Assembly (NCBI GenBank): GCA_900557255.1
Contig: USSA01000067.1
Coordinates: forward strand, 1-14,857
Direction: 5' to 3'
From: an uncultured Prevotella sp.
GTDB lineage: Bacteria; Bacteroidota; Bacteroidia; Bacteroidales; Bacteroidaceae
Length of the DNA: 14,857 bases
How positions within the stretch are numbered: the stretch's first letter is position 1; each line of letters opens with the position of its first letter. The translations under genes and the position numbers were made by a program. Below are positions 1-7,196 of the stretch, piece by piece. The notes beneath the pieces are model-generated. The model searched no databases, was not told the origin of the DNA, and saw only the letters and a list, made by a program, of their open reading frames with translations.

Positions 1-1
1 G

Positions 2-75
2 CGGTGCGTACGAGACTCGAACTCGTGACCTCCTGCGTGACAGGCAGGCATTCTAACCAACTGAACTAACGCACC
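2..75 (-). tRNA. tRNA-Asp (anticodon GUC)
   Basis: Read on the minus strand, bases 75 to 2 fold as a full cloverleaf. The 7-bp acceptor stem pairs GGTGCGT (75-69) with ACGCACC (9-3), and the T loop is TTCGAGT. The anticodon loop CTGTCAC puts GTC at 41-39, which reads Asp codons GAC and GAU. The discriminator base is G (position 2), as expected for tRNA-Asp. Base 1 is C, so whether CCA is encoded cannot be seen because the window ends there. A dedicated promoter lies at 127-158 on the same strand. Confidence 0.97.
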
Positions 76-126
76 AATCATGAAATCAATTTGAATGGCT
101 TAGCGCTCATTTTTCATTTGCGAGTG

Positions 127-158
127 CAAAGGTACTACTTTTTTTTGGTTCTACCAAA
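127..158 (-). promoter_or_regulatory. Promoter of tRNA-Asp (Bacteroidota -33/-7 type)
   Basis: On the minus strand TTTG (158-155) is followed after 20 bp by TACCTTTG (134-127), a perfect TAnnTTTG -7 element. It lies about 50 bases upstream of the tRNA-Asp 5' end. The region just downstream reads CACTCGC. The whole 178-118 stretch is nearly the same as the promoter of the tRNA-Lys cluster at 6862-6922. It begins only 16 bases after the acetyltransferase stop codon and no terminator is visible between them, so read-through into the tRNA is possible. Confidence 0.85.
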
Positions 159-174
159 TTTTTATGTAACTTTT

Positions 175-684
175 TTACAGAAAATATTGAAAAAACATTG
201 CATCCTCATATCCAACTGGGCTACAAAGCCATTGTTTCAGGACATTATTTCCCTCAAATCCAACAGATTGCAGCATTTTAGCCGCTTTTTGGTTTCTGAT
301 ACCTACAATAGCATAAATCTGCTGAAGATGAAGTATATTCCGAGCATATTGCAACAAGCGTGACACAGAAGCCTTCGCGTAACCCTGCCCCTGGAACTCC
401 TTTTTGATGACAATTCCGAGTTCGGCACGATGATGACGGGGATCAAAATCTGTAAGATCCAGGATGCCCACCTGCTCATTCTGCTCATTCTCTACTATCA
501 GGCGCACCTGATTGTCTACATAAATATCTGCCGAAGCACTGGTTATATAGTCGAGCAGCACCCGGCGCGAATATGGAACATTGGAAACACCCAGTTCCCA
601 AAGCCGATCATCATTCTCTATATGGTAGAGAAAATCTAGATCTTCCAACTCTAAAGCACGTAATCGAATATTCGGTTCTTTCAT
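175..684 (-). CDS. GNAT family N-acetyltransferase, SpeG/RimL-like
   Basis: This 169-aa protein is a complete single-domain GNAT acetyltransferase, a family that transfers acetyl from acetyl-CoA to an amine. The N-terminus (IRLRALELEDLDFLY, residues 6-20) and the motif ending in a central HRAELGIVI strand resemble the SpeG/RimJ/RimL group. The acetyl-CoA pyrophosphate loop is visible as QGQGYA (98-103), and the closing strand-helix NQKAAKMLQSVGF is typical. The start is the ATG at 684. It is the last gene of the minus-strand run, 58 bases after the glycosyltransferase. The substrate could be a polyamine, a protein N-terminus or an antibiotic; the sequence does not decide. Family assignment is firm, the function is open. 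Confidence 0.9.
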   Translation of the reverse strand: MKEPNIRLRALELEDLDFLYHIENDDRLWELGVSNVPYSRRVLLDYITSASADIYVDNQVRLIVENEQNEQVGILDLTDFDPRHHRAELGIVIKKEFQGQGYAKASVSRLLQYARNILHLQQIYAIVGIRNQKAAKMLQSVGFEGNNVLKQWLCSPVGYEDAMFFQYFL

Positions 685-704
685 AAACTACACTTATTAA
701 TAAT

Positions 705-716
705 GTACGCGCGTAC
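705..716. repeat. 12-bp perfect palindrome GTACGCGCGTAC
   Basis: A perfect palindrome lies in the 58-base gap between the glycosyltransferase and acetyltransferase genes, 20 bases upstream of the latter's start codon. It is strikingly GC-rich for its AT-rich surroundings. It could be a protein-binding dyad. As RNA it has no loop, so a stable hairpin is unlikely. Confidence 0.5.
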
Positions 717-742
717 CTTATAATATAGAAATAAATCTATCC

Positions 743-1855
743 TTATAAATAACCAAATTCATCCTTATCCATCACCTCCCTATCCGTAATCACCTTACCG
801 ATATCCTTCGTATAGGTAGCCAGTTTGATATTCTCGTCAGACCGCTGCGCAAGCTGATGCAGCATCTCTTCATAGCTCATCTCGTCAGCATCAAACAATA
901 CCTGGTTTGACAGGTCGACATGAGAAGGAGAAAAGAATCCCAGACTCTTTCTGATTCTCGCAGTCATCATCTGCGTAAAGGCTACAGAGGCACGGGCATA
1001 GATGGCAAATTTGATAGGAATACTCAAGAGATGCGACATACCCGAATAATGTTTACGGAAGAAGATAAGCATCGCCTCGTAAAACACATGAACATAGCGG
1101 AAGCTCGACTTCTGAGTACTTTCACCTTTGTAATGCAGGATATCTACAGGCAGATAATAGTTCTGATAACCACCCTTCAAGATACGGTAAGAAAGATCAA
1201 TATCCTCGCCATACATGAAGAAATCCTCATCCAGCAACCCCACCTTCAGCAAGGCTTCACGACGAATCATACAGAAAGCACCGCTCACAACCTCTATCTT
1301 TGCCGGCTTATCCCATGGAAGATAACCCATGTAATAATGACCGAAACTGCGATGCTGAGGAAACCGGCTGCACAACCCCATCATCTTATAGAAAGCCACC
1401 ATCGGAGAAGGCAATCCTCTCCTACTCTCAGGAGCTGGTTTGCCATTGGCTCCCAACATCCTTACACCCAGAGCACCGGCATCAGGATGAGAACGCATAA
1501 AACTGACAGCATCCTTGAGAACATGCTCACCGATAATGGTATCCGGATTCAGCAAAAGAACCAGATCACTCTCGCTCTTGCGGATAGCAAGATTGTTGGC
1601 ACGGGCAAATCCGTTATTATGCGTACAGGCTACAACATGGAGATTAGGATATCGGGAAGCCGGGAAACACTGTTCGAGATATTCCACCGTTCCATCCTGA
1701 GAATGATTATCAACCACGATAATCTCTGCCGTATCGCCACTTGCATCACCCTGCTGCCCACACTCCAACACGCCGATAGCTTTCTCTACCGAAAGAAGAC
1801 ACTGGGCAAGATAGTACTTCACATTATAGCTTACTATGACAACACTGAGTTTCAT
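743..1855 (-). CDS. Glycosyltransferase family 2 (rhamnosyltransferase-like)
   Basis: A 370-aa GT-A fold glycosyltransferase, likely cytoplasmic or membrane-associated, that would move a sugar from a nucleotide donor to a surface glycan. It opens with the family signature MKLSVVIVSYNVKYYLAQCL. Next come the nucleotide-binding strand IIVVDNHSQDGT and the metal-site strand LVLLLNPDT. The acceptor-side segment is GAFCMIRREAL followed by FFMYGEDIDLSYRI (the ED motif). The order matches WcaA/RfbN-type enzymes. I chose the ATG at 1855; an in-frame TTG at 1867 would add only MIFD and fits the family less well. The gene follows the membrane protein by 30 bases in the recR run. No polysaccharide cluster is nearby, so the acceptor is unknown. 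Confidence 0.9.
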   Translation of the reverse strand: MKLSVVIVSYNVKYYLAQCLLSVEKAIGVLECGQQGDASGDTAEIIVVDNHSQDGTVEYLEQCFPASRYPNLHVVACTHNNGFARANNLAIRKSESDLVLLLNPDTIIGEHVLKDAVSFMRSHPDAGALGVRMLGANGKPAPESRRGLPSPMVAFYKMMGLCSRFPQHRSFGHYYMGYLPWDKPAKIEVVSGAFCMIRREALLKVGLLDEDFFMYGEDIDLSYRILKGGYQNYYLPVDILHYKGESTQKSSFRYVHVFYEAMLIFFRKHYSGMSHLLSIPIKFAIYARASVAFTQMMTARIRKSLGFFSPSHVDLSNQVLFDADEMSYEEMLHQLAQRSDENIKLATYTKDIGKVITDREVMDKDEFGYL

Positions 1856-1885
1856 ATCGAATATCAAATATTAGATACTGAGAGT

Positions 1886-2320
1886 TTAACCTTCCGCCTC
1901 TGTTGTTTCGTCCTCACATCTTCCGACAGAAGGATAGACAAAGAAGAGACAGAGAAAAAGGATGATAGCCATATATCCAAAAGCAGGCGCCATCGTCTGA
2001 TAATACATAAACGTATTGATCAGCATTGGCAAGCAGAGCATATTCAAACGGGCAGTGCCCAGAGGAAGAAGTGCATCTCCCTTACGGGTTACCAACTGAC
2101 GGTGAATAGCCTTGAAACTGAAGAGTTTGAGCGCCAAAGGAATAACGGCAATGGTAAGAAACTCCATCGCTACGGTAATCACATAGACCAACGTGACATC
2201 CCCCGCCAGATTAGTAGGTTCCAGAATTTCTGTCTCATAGAGCAAGACCAGCAGGAATCCTACCAACAGGACAAAGAGGAAATTGGTCATCAATATTCGT
2301 TGTACTTGTTTGATTTTCAT
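1886..2320 (-). CDS. Hypothetical membrane protein, four predicted helices
   Basis: I cannot assign a function. The 144-aa product has four hydrophobic segments, at about residues 10-29, 42-66, 91-107 and 113-132. A basic loop (SFKAIHRQLVTRKGDA) lies between helices 2 and 3, and the tail is short and acidic (CEDETTEAEG). No signal peptide cleavage site or catalytic motif is seen. The start is the ATG at 2320, 15 bases downstream of the recR stop, and the stop lies 30 bases before the glycosyltransferase start, so it is very probably co-transcribed with both. I recall similar small membrane proteins next to recR in other Bacteroidales, but could not check this. Confidence 0.8.
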   Translation of the reverse strand: MKIKQVQRILMTNFLFVLLVGFLLVLLYETEILEPTNLAGDVTLVYVITVAMEFLTIAVIPLALKLFSFKAIHRQLVTRKGDALLPLGTARLNMLCLPMLINTFMYYQTMAPAFGYMAIILFLCLFFVYPSVGRCEDETTEAEG

Positions 2321-2335
2321 TTTTGTTGTCTTTTG

Positions 2336-2947
2336 TTATTGTCCAAATGGAGTTCTGTTCAGAATACTCCTTCCGAGAGTCACCTCATCCGTATACTCCA
2401 ATTCATCACCCACCGAGATACCACGGGCGATAACAGAGAGTTTGACCGGATAATCAGCAAGCTTACGGGAGATATAGAAGTTGGTAGTATCACCCTCCAT
2501 CGTACTGCTGAGAGCAAAAATCACCTCCTTCACCCCACCGTCAGCCACACGCTGAACCAGCGATTCTATCTCTATATCCGAAGGACCGATACCATCCATC
2601 GGCGAAATGATGCCGCCCAAGACATGATAGAGCCCGTGAAACTGCTGCGTGTTTTCTATCGCCAGTACATCCTGCACATTCTCGACGACACAGATAGTAG
2701 AAACATCGCGCCGGGAATCAGAACAGATCGGACAGACATCAGTATCGCTGATATTATGACAAACCCTGCAGTATTTCACTTCACGCCGCATCCTGGAAAT
2801 GGTATCAGCAAAGAGTTCCACATCCTCACTCTTACGCTTGAGCATAAAAAGTACAAGGCGCAAAGCTGTTTTGCGCCCTATACCTGGCAATTTAGAAAAC
2901 TCCGCCACTGCCTTTTCCAACAAAGTCGAAGAAAACTGTTGTTGCAT
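2336..2947 (-). CDS. recR: Recombination mediator protein RecR
   Basis: RecR acts with RecO (and RecF) to load RecA onto single-stranded DNA at gaps during recombinational repair. The 203-aa length matches the family (E. coli about 201). Domains appear in the expected order. A helix-hairpin-helix is at 18-36 ([13 protein letters not shown]). A four-cysteine zinc site follows with C60, C63, C72 and C75. A Toprim domain begins at CVVENVQD (86-93) and contains the conserved [15 protein letters not shown] stretch. The C-terminus carries the [18 protein letters not shown] signature. The ATG at 2947 lies 9 bases after the stop of the outer-membrane protein gene, so translation may be linked. Confidence 0.98.
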   Translation of the reverse strand: MQQQFSSTLLEKAVAEFSKLPGIGRKTALRLVLFMLKRKSEDVELFADTISRMRREVKYCRVCHNISDTDVCPICSDSRRDVSTICVVENVQDVLAIENTQQFHGLYHVLGGIISPMDGIGPSDIEIESLVQRVADGGVKEVIFALSSTMEGDTTNFYISRKLADYPVKLSVIARGISVGDELEYTDEVTLGRSILNRTPFGQ

Positions 2948-2956
2948 CTTAGCAGT

Positions 2957-3448
2957 TTAGAGATAAATACCAATACCCAGTTTCAAACCTACGGTAGAAT
3001 AATCTACATGCTTCTTGAAACTCTGATCGTAGTAGACAGCTGGCTCGAGGGTAACCGACTTGCCGAGGAAGAAAGCATAACCTACCTCTACCCCTGGCAT
3101 GAAATCATTATAACCTCCGGAATGAGCCAACTTTACGCCGCCACCCAGATACAGACCATTCTGCTCGATATAATAACGAGCCTGGGCACCGACAGAGAAA
3201 TAATCCTTCACACCTTCAAGACCAGAATGATTATATTCTACCTGCCCCAACAGCATCCAATCGTCTTCTACGAAGTATCCAGCCTTAGCCTGAATACCAA
3301 GATTGAGGTCCTGAGAGCCATTATAACTCAAGTTTAAGCCCGTCATCGACGCACCTATATACTGTTTTCCACTTTCAAACTGAGCATGGGCAGCTGTCGA
3401 AACGACAAGTGCCAATGCTGCAATAGCTAATTTTTTCATTCGTATCAT
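2957..3448 (-). CDS. Small outer-membrane beta-barrel protein
   Basis: A 163-aa secreted protein with a clear signal peptide: basic start, hydrophobic core and cleavage after AHA at about residue 22. The mature part is made of short alternating strands ending in aromatics (YIGASMTGLNLSYN, GLYLGGGVKLAHS, MPGVEVGYAFFLG). It ends with a terminal strand, VGLKLGIGIYL, typical of OmpX/opacity-type eight-stranded barrels. Two starts are possible, 3448 (MIRMKK) and 3439 (MKK); both keep the signal peptide intact. The gene sits 38 bases after cstA and 9 bases before recR. Its role (small porin, adhesin or structural protein) cannot be read from the sequence. Confidence 0.85.
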   Translation of the reverse strand: MIRMKKLAIAALALVVSTAAHAQFESGKQYIGASMTGLNLSYNGSQDLNLGIQAKAGYFVEDDWMLLGQVEYNHSGLEGVKDYFSVGAQARYYIEQNGLYLGGGVKLAHSGGYNDFMPGVEVGYAFFLGKSVTLEPAVYYDQSFKKHVDYSTVGLKLGIGIYL

Positions 3449-3486
3449 ATAAATTTACGTATATTGATTAATACTTATATATAAAT

Positions 3487-5019
3487 CTATTGTTTCTTCT
3501 GATAACTGCGATACCAACCCAGGAACCAAACCAAGGCTATCACCAGAATGATGACACTGCCCGTATAAGCCAGGCTCTCACCCAAAGCCAAAGCTGTTGG
3601 CGAAATGAGCAGGAAGGTTGAACATATCACGGTCATAAACAAGGCAGGAACCAGCGTCATCACAAAAGGCTTCTTCTGCTGTACCAGATAAACCGTCAAT
3701 GTCCAGAGAGTGAACACAGAAAGCGTCTGGTTAGCCCAGCCGAAATACTGCCAGATGATATTGAAACCATCAGGATTCTCCATCTGCCAAACCAGAATGC
3801 CCACCGTAAGAGCAAACAACGGGACGCAGATATAAAGACGCTTGCGCATAGAGCGCTGCTCCAAACCGATAAACTCGGCGATAATCAGACGGGCACTTCT
3901 CAAAGCCGTATCGCCACTGGTAATAGGCGCTGCAACAACACCCAGCAGAGCCAGGATTCCACCAGCCACACCCAACCAGCTGGAACATACAATTTTCACA
4001 ACGGTAGGCGCATCGAAGTTCTGGATAAGCGACTTGCCGCCATCAAACTGAGCGATAAACTGCTGAGCGGCCTCAGGACTTACGCATTCACGCCATCCAC
4101 CATAGTAGAAGAAATACATGGAAACCGTAGCCCATATCAAGGCAACGACACCTTCTGTAATCATGGCTCCATAGAAAATAGGGCGACCCATCTTCTCATT
4201 CTTCATGCATCGGGCCATGAGCGGACTCTGCGTAGCATGGAAACCACTGATGGCGCCACAGGCTATCGTGATAAAGAGGCAAGGGAAAATCGGACTCTTC
4301 TGTACAAAAGACTCCGTTCCCAACCAAGCCGGATTCTCATTGAGATTGCAACTCTGCAAATTGCTCCAGAGTTCAGGCAATGAAGGCCACTTCACAAAGA
4401 GACCTATCATCAGAGCACCCGCCATAAAGAGAAGCGAGAAGGCAAAGAGCGGATAAATCTTACCGATAATCTTATCGATAGGCAGTAATGTAGCAATGAC
4501 GTAATAAACGAAAATCACCACAATCCAAAACATCTGGCTGCCCCAGAATGCATCCGTATTACAAATGCCACTCATAATGATAGCCGGACTGTATACAAAC
4601 ACAGCTCCCACCATCATCAGCAAAAGTACCGAAAAGACCAACATCACTTTCTTGGTGCGTCCACCCAAATACTTACCTACCAATTCCGGCAAACCTGCTC
4701 CACCATTACGGATACTGAGCATACCGCTCATGTAATCATGCATGGCTCCTGCGAAGATACACCCGAAGATAATCCACAGATAAGCCACCGGTCCGTACCA
4801 GGCACCCATAATAGCACCGAAGATAGGACCCGTTCCTGCAATGTTGAGGAACTGAATCATGAAGATTTTCCAACTAGGCAGTACCATAAAGTCGACCCCA
4901 TCGGCTTTGGTCACTGCAGGCGTAGGACGGTCATCAGGACCGAACACATGCGCCACAAACTTTCCATAAAGAAGGTAACCCAATACAAGGGCGACCAAAC
5001 TAATAACGAAACTGACCAT
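3487..5019 (-). CDS. Carbon starvation protein CstA family transporter
   Basis: A 510-aa multi-pass inner-membrane protein of the CstA/BtsT family, whose characterised members take up peptides or pyruvate. Recognisable family blocks are the first helix (VISLVALVLGYLLYGK), IAGTGPIFGAI (60-70), the AGAMHDYMSGM block (90-100), ISGFHATQSPLMARC in the middle, and ITSGDTALRSARLIIAE in the second half. It is the shorter family form; E. coli CstA is about 700 aa. An in-frame ATG at 5067 would add a charged 16-residue extension, so I chose the ATG at 5019, preceded by the A-rich leader usual in Bacteroidota. It heads the minus-strand run leading to recR. Whether peptides or pyruvate are carried is undecided. 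Confidence 0.93.
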   Translation of the reverse strand: MVSFVISLVALVLGYLLYGKFVAHVFGPDDRPTPAVTKADGVDFMVLPSWKIFMIQFLNIAGTGPIFGAIMGAWYGPVAYLWIIFGCIFAGAMHDYMSGMLSIRNGGAGLPELVGKYLGGRTKKVMLVFSVLLLMMVGAVFVYSPAIIMSGICNTDAFWGSQMFWIVVIFVYYVIATLLPIDKIIGKIYPLFAFSLLFMAGALMIGLFVKWPSLPELWSNLQSCNLNENPAWLGTESFVQKSPIFPCLFITIACGAISGFHATQSPLMARCMKNEKMGRPIFYGAMITEGVVALIWATVSMYFFYYGGWRECVSPEAAQQFIAQFDGGKSLIQNFDAPTVVKIVCSSWLGVAGGILALLGVVAAPITSGDTALRSARLIIAEFIGLEQRSMRKRLYICVPLFALTVGILVWQMENPDGFNIIWQYFGWANQTLSVFTLWTLTVYLVQQKKPFVMTLVPALFMTVICSTFLLISPTALALGESLAYTGSVIILVIALVWFLGWYRSYQKKQ

Positions 5020-5054
5020 TTTTCTTTTATTGCTTAAAAATTTCTCTCTTTTCG

Positions 5055-5067
5055 GTGCAAAATGCAC
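5055..5067. promoter_or_regulatory. Dyad GTGCA-AAA-TGCAC in the cstA leader
   Basis: A perfect 5-bp inverted repeat with a 3-base spacer lies 36-48 bases upstream of the cstA start codon and just downstream of its proposed -7 element. That would place it about 15-30 bases into the transcript. The position suits a repressor operator; as RNA it would form only a weak hairpin. Function is inferred from position alone. Confidence 0.35.
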
Positions 5068-5088
5068 TTTATTTTAATATTTCAACCG

Positions 5089-5096
5089 CAAAAGTA
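5089..5096 (-). promoter_or_regulatory. Probable -7 element of cstA
   Basis: The minus strand reads TACTTTTG (5096-5089), a perfect TAnnTTTG match, 69 bases upstream of the cstA start codon. No TTTG is seen 19-20 bp further upstream; the sequence there is a T/A run. The -33 contact is therefore weak or replaced by an activator. The missing -33 would fall inside the spacer of the divergent promoter at 5106-5136, so the two promoters overlap. Confidence 0.5.
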
Positions 5097-5105
5097 ATAT
5101 TTTTA

Positions 5106-5136
5106 TTTGAAATAAAAAAAAATATTGGTATCTTTG
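5106..5136 (+). promoter_or_regulatory. Promoter of the GHL10 glycosyl hydrolase gene
   Basis: TTTG (5106-5109), a 19-bp spacer and TATCTTTG (5129-5136) match the Bacteroidota consensus. The start codon at 5155 follows 18 bases after the -7 element, giving a very short leader of about 12 bases. This also rules out the upstream in-frame TTG at 5125, which would lie inside the promoter. Confidence 0.75.
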
Positions 5137-5154
5137 TCGCCAAATTGTAAGATT

Positions 5155-6855
5155 ATGAAGAGATTTAAGATATTTTTTATCGTTTTATGCTCTGTTTTGA
5201 CCGCAAAAGCCCAGAGTATCGTGTTCAATAACCAGGTGCCGAAACATGAAGTAAGAGCTGTATGGCTGACAACCATAGGAGGTATCGACTGGCCACACTC
5301 TTATGCCCAGTCTTCTTATTCTGCCGAAAAGCAGAAAAAGGAACTGACGGATATACTGGACCGGTTACAGCAGACTAAAATCAATACCGTACTGATACAG
5401 ACCCGCGTGAGAGGTACCATGATTTATCCGTCGGCATACGAACCTTGGGATGGATGTCTGTCAGGATTTCCGGGCAGAAGTCCGGGCTATGATGCCCTGC
5501 AGTTTGCCATCGACGAATGCCATAAGCGCGGTATGGAACTGCATGCCTGGGTGGTAACCATCCCTGTAGGAAAATGGAACGCACTCGGCTGCAAAACCCT
5601 CAGACAGAAGATGCCGAAACTCATCAAGAAGATTGGAGCTGACGGATACATGGATCCGGAAAACAGTCGGACAGGTGATTATCTGGCAAACATCTGTAGG
5701 GAAATTACACATAAATATAATGTAGACGGTATTCACCTCGACTACATCCGTTACCCTGAAACCTGGAACATCAAAGTGAGCCGGGAACAGGGACGCCGGT
5801 ATATCACCAACATCGTAAAAAAGATTCACGATGCAGTGAAGGCTGAAAAACCTTGGGTAAAAATGAGCTGCTCACCTGTAGGAAAGTCTGATGACCTGAG
5901 CAGATATCGGAGCTTTGGCTGGAATGCATACACGAAAGTCTGCCAGGATGCACAGGGCTGGCTCAAGAGCGGTCTGATGGACGAGCTCTTCCCTATGATG
6001 TATTTCAAGAACGAACACTTCTATCCGTTTGCCATCGACTGGCAGGAGCAGAGCCATGGCAAGATTGTGGTTCCAGGACTGGGCATCTACTTTCTCGATC
6101 CGAAAGAAGGAAAGTGGAACATCAATGACGTGACGGCAGAAATGTATCACATCCGAAACCTCGGAATGGGATATGCATTCTTCAGAAACAAGTTTCTACT
6201 GGACAACAAACAGGGTATCCTCGATTTTACCCAACGTTTCAATCCATACCCATCATTGGTTCCGCCGATGACTTGGGCAAGCAAGAGCCAACCGGAACAG
6301 CCACAGCAATTATCGGTAATCACCACCGATAACAAGGTATCAGTTTCCTGGAGCAATCCTTCAAACTATACGGATGGCACTAAAATCGCAACCCCTTATA
6401 TATATAATAATGTATACGCGAGCAAGAAATATCCGGTTGACATCACCGATGCACGCAATCTGGTTGCCGCACGAATCATAGGAAATTCGTTCAAAATAGA
6501 AAATCCTGATGCAAAACATCTGTTCGTTGCCGTAACTTCAATGGACGGATATGGCATAGAAAGCCAGCCAACCCAAGAAAAAGAGGAAGAGAATCCACTT
6601 TTTGCCAAAAGCACAGGAGCTGCGAAATTACTCGAATGTGACGGAAAGAAGGTATATCTAGCAGAAACCACCAAAAATCTCATTTTTGACGTTCTGATGG
6701 TCGAAACCCTGCAAGGATGCGATATTCTGTACCTCCATACAAAAGATAACACACTAGATGTTAGAAACTTAAAGGAGGGTACATACCGCGTGGTAAGCAT
6801 CAACAAGAAGGGGTATAGACATACGTTAGGAACCTTCAAGATGAAGAAAAATTGA
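5155..6855 (+). CDS. Secreted GHL10-type glycosyl hydrolase (DUF187 family)
   Basis: A 566-aa exported protein. A signal peptide covers residues 1-19 (cleavage after AKA). The glycosyl-hydrolase-like GHL10 barrel starts at HEVRAVWLTTIGGIDWP (31-47) and runs to about 370, with the hallmark strand DGIHLDYIRYP (191-201) and LFPMMYFKNEHFYPFAIDWQ. A fibronectin type III-like domain follows at about 378-476. The final 75 residues form another small beta domain ending LKEGTYRVVSINKKGYRHTL. That tail resembles type IX secretion sorting domains but may be an ordinary C-terminal sandwich. Proteins of this family are thought to cut polysaccharide or peptidoglycan-type glycans; the substrate is not readable here. 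The start at 5155 is set by the signal peptide and promoter. Confidence 0.9.
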   Translation: MKRFKIFFIVLCSVLTAKAQSIVFNNQVPKHEVRAVWLTTIGGIDWPHSYAQSSYSAEKQKKELTDILDRLQQTKINTVLIQTRVRGTMIYPSAYEPWDGCLSGFPGRSPGYDALQFAIDECHKRGMELHAWVVTIPVGKWNALGCKTLRQKMPKLIKKIGADGYMDPENSRTGDYLANICREITHKYNVDGIHLDYIRYPETWNIKVSREQGRRYITNIVKKIHDAVKAEKPWVKMSCSPVGKSDDLSRYRSFGWNAYTKVCQDAQGWLKSGLMDELFPMMYFKNEHFYPFAIDWQEQSHGKIVVPGLGIYFLDPKEGKWNINDVTAEMYHIRNLGMGYAFFRNKFLLDNKQGILDFTQRFNPYPSLVPPMTWASKSQPEQPQQLSVITTDNKVSVSWSNPSNYTDGTKIATPYIYNNVYASKKYPVDITDARNLVAARIIGNSFKIENPDAKHLFVAVTSMDGYGIESQPTQEKEEENPLFAKSTGAAKLLECDGKKVYLAETTKNLIFDVLMVETLQGCDILYLHTKDNTLDVRNLKEGTYRVVSINKKGYRHTLGTFKMKKN

Positions 6856-6881
6856 TTTTTTCGAAAAAAGTTGCGAAAAAA

Positions 6882-6913
6882 TTTGGTGGAATCAAAAAAT
6901 AGTAGTACCTTTG
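6882..6913 (+). promoter_or_regulatory. Promoter of the Lys-Arg-Lys tRNA cluster
   Basis: TTTG (6882-6885), a 20-bp spacer and TACCTTTG (6906-6913) form a perfect Bacteroidota promoter. It is followed by CACTCGC at the presumed start site, and the tRNA-Lys begins 35 bases after the -7 element. Upstream are two A-tracts spaced 12 bp apart (6864-6869 and 6876-6881). The segment 6862-6922 matches the tRNA-Asp promoter on the other strand at 53 of 61 positions by manual alignment. Confidence 0.88.
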
Positions 6914-6947
6914 CACTCGCAATTCAGAAATGAGGCTTTTAAATGTT

Positions 6948-7020
6948 GCACCCTTAGCTCAGTTGGTAGAGCAACTGACTCTTAATCAGTGGGTCTAGGG
7001 TTCGAATCCCTAAGGGTGTA
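6948..7020 (+). tRNA. tRNA-Lys (anticodon CUU), copy 1
   Basis: A full cloverleaf: acceptor GCACCCT pairs with AGGGTGT (with a terminal G-U pair), and the D arm is GCTC...GAGC. The anticodon stem ACTGA/TCAGT encloses loop CTCTTAA with CTT at 6981-6983. The T arm is TAGGG-TTCGAAT-CCCTA. The discriminator is A (7020). CCA is not encoded. It reads AAG codons and is the first gene of the cluster. Confidence 0.97.
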
Positions 7021-7035
7021 CAAAAGATAAGAATT

Positions 7036-7112
7036 GGCTCCGTAGCTCAACTGAATAGAGCACTTGACTACGGATCAAGAGGTTCAAGGTTTGAATCCTT
7101 GCGGAGTCACCA
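7036..7112 (+). tRNA. tRNA-Arg (anticodon ACG)
   Basis: Acceptor GGCTCCG pairs with CGGAGTC, the anticodon stem CTTGA/TCAAG encloses loop CTACGGA with ACG at 7070-7072, and the T arm is CAAGG-TTTGAAT-CCTTG. The discriminator is A (7109) and CCA is encoded at 7110-7112, unlike the neighbouring tRNA-Lys genes. In bacteria A34 of this tRNA is normally deaminated to inosine by TadA so that it reads CGU, CGC and CGA. It lies between the two tRNA-Lys copies in one transcript. Confidence 0.97.
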
Positions 7113-7122
7113 ACAAATAGTT

Positions 7123-7195
7123 GCACCCTTAGCTCAGTTGGTAGAGCAACTGACTCTTAATCAGTGGGTCTAGGGTTCGAATCCCTAAGGGTGTA
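7123..7195 (+). tRNA. tRNA-Lys (anticodon CUU), copy 2
   Basis: Identical over its whole length to the copy at 6948-7020, with discriminator A at 7195 and no encoded CCA. It is the last gene of the cluster; the terminator hairpin begins 2 bases after it. Confidence 0.97.
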
Positions 7196-7196
7196 C

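Noticed and set aside
920..3337. An 805-codon open frame on the plus strand opposite the glycosyltransferase, membrane protein, recR and outer-membrane genes
   Set aside because: It lies antisense to four genes with clear family motifs, its product is basic and His/Thr/Arg/Ile-rich without any domain, and it is explained by codon bias of the true genes in the opposite frame.
6856..6869. TTTTTTCGAAAAAA as a terminator of the GHL10 gene
   Set aside because: The stem is almost all A-T with no room for a loop, and the A-tract is better explained as part of the conserved tRNA promoter region.
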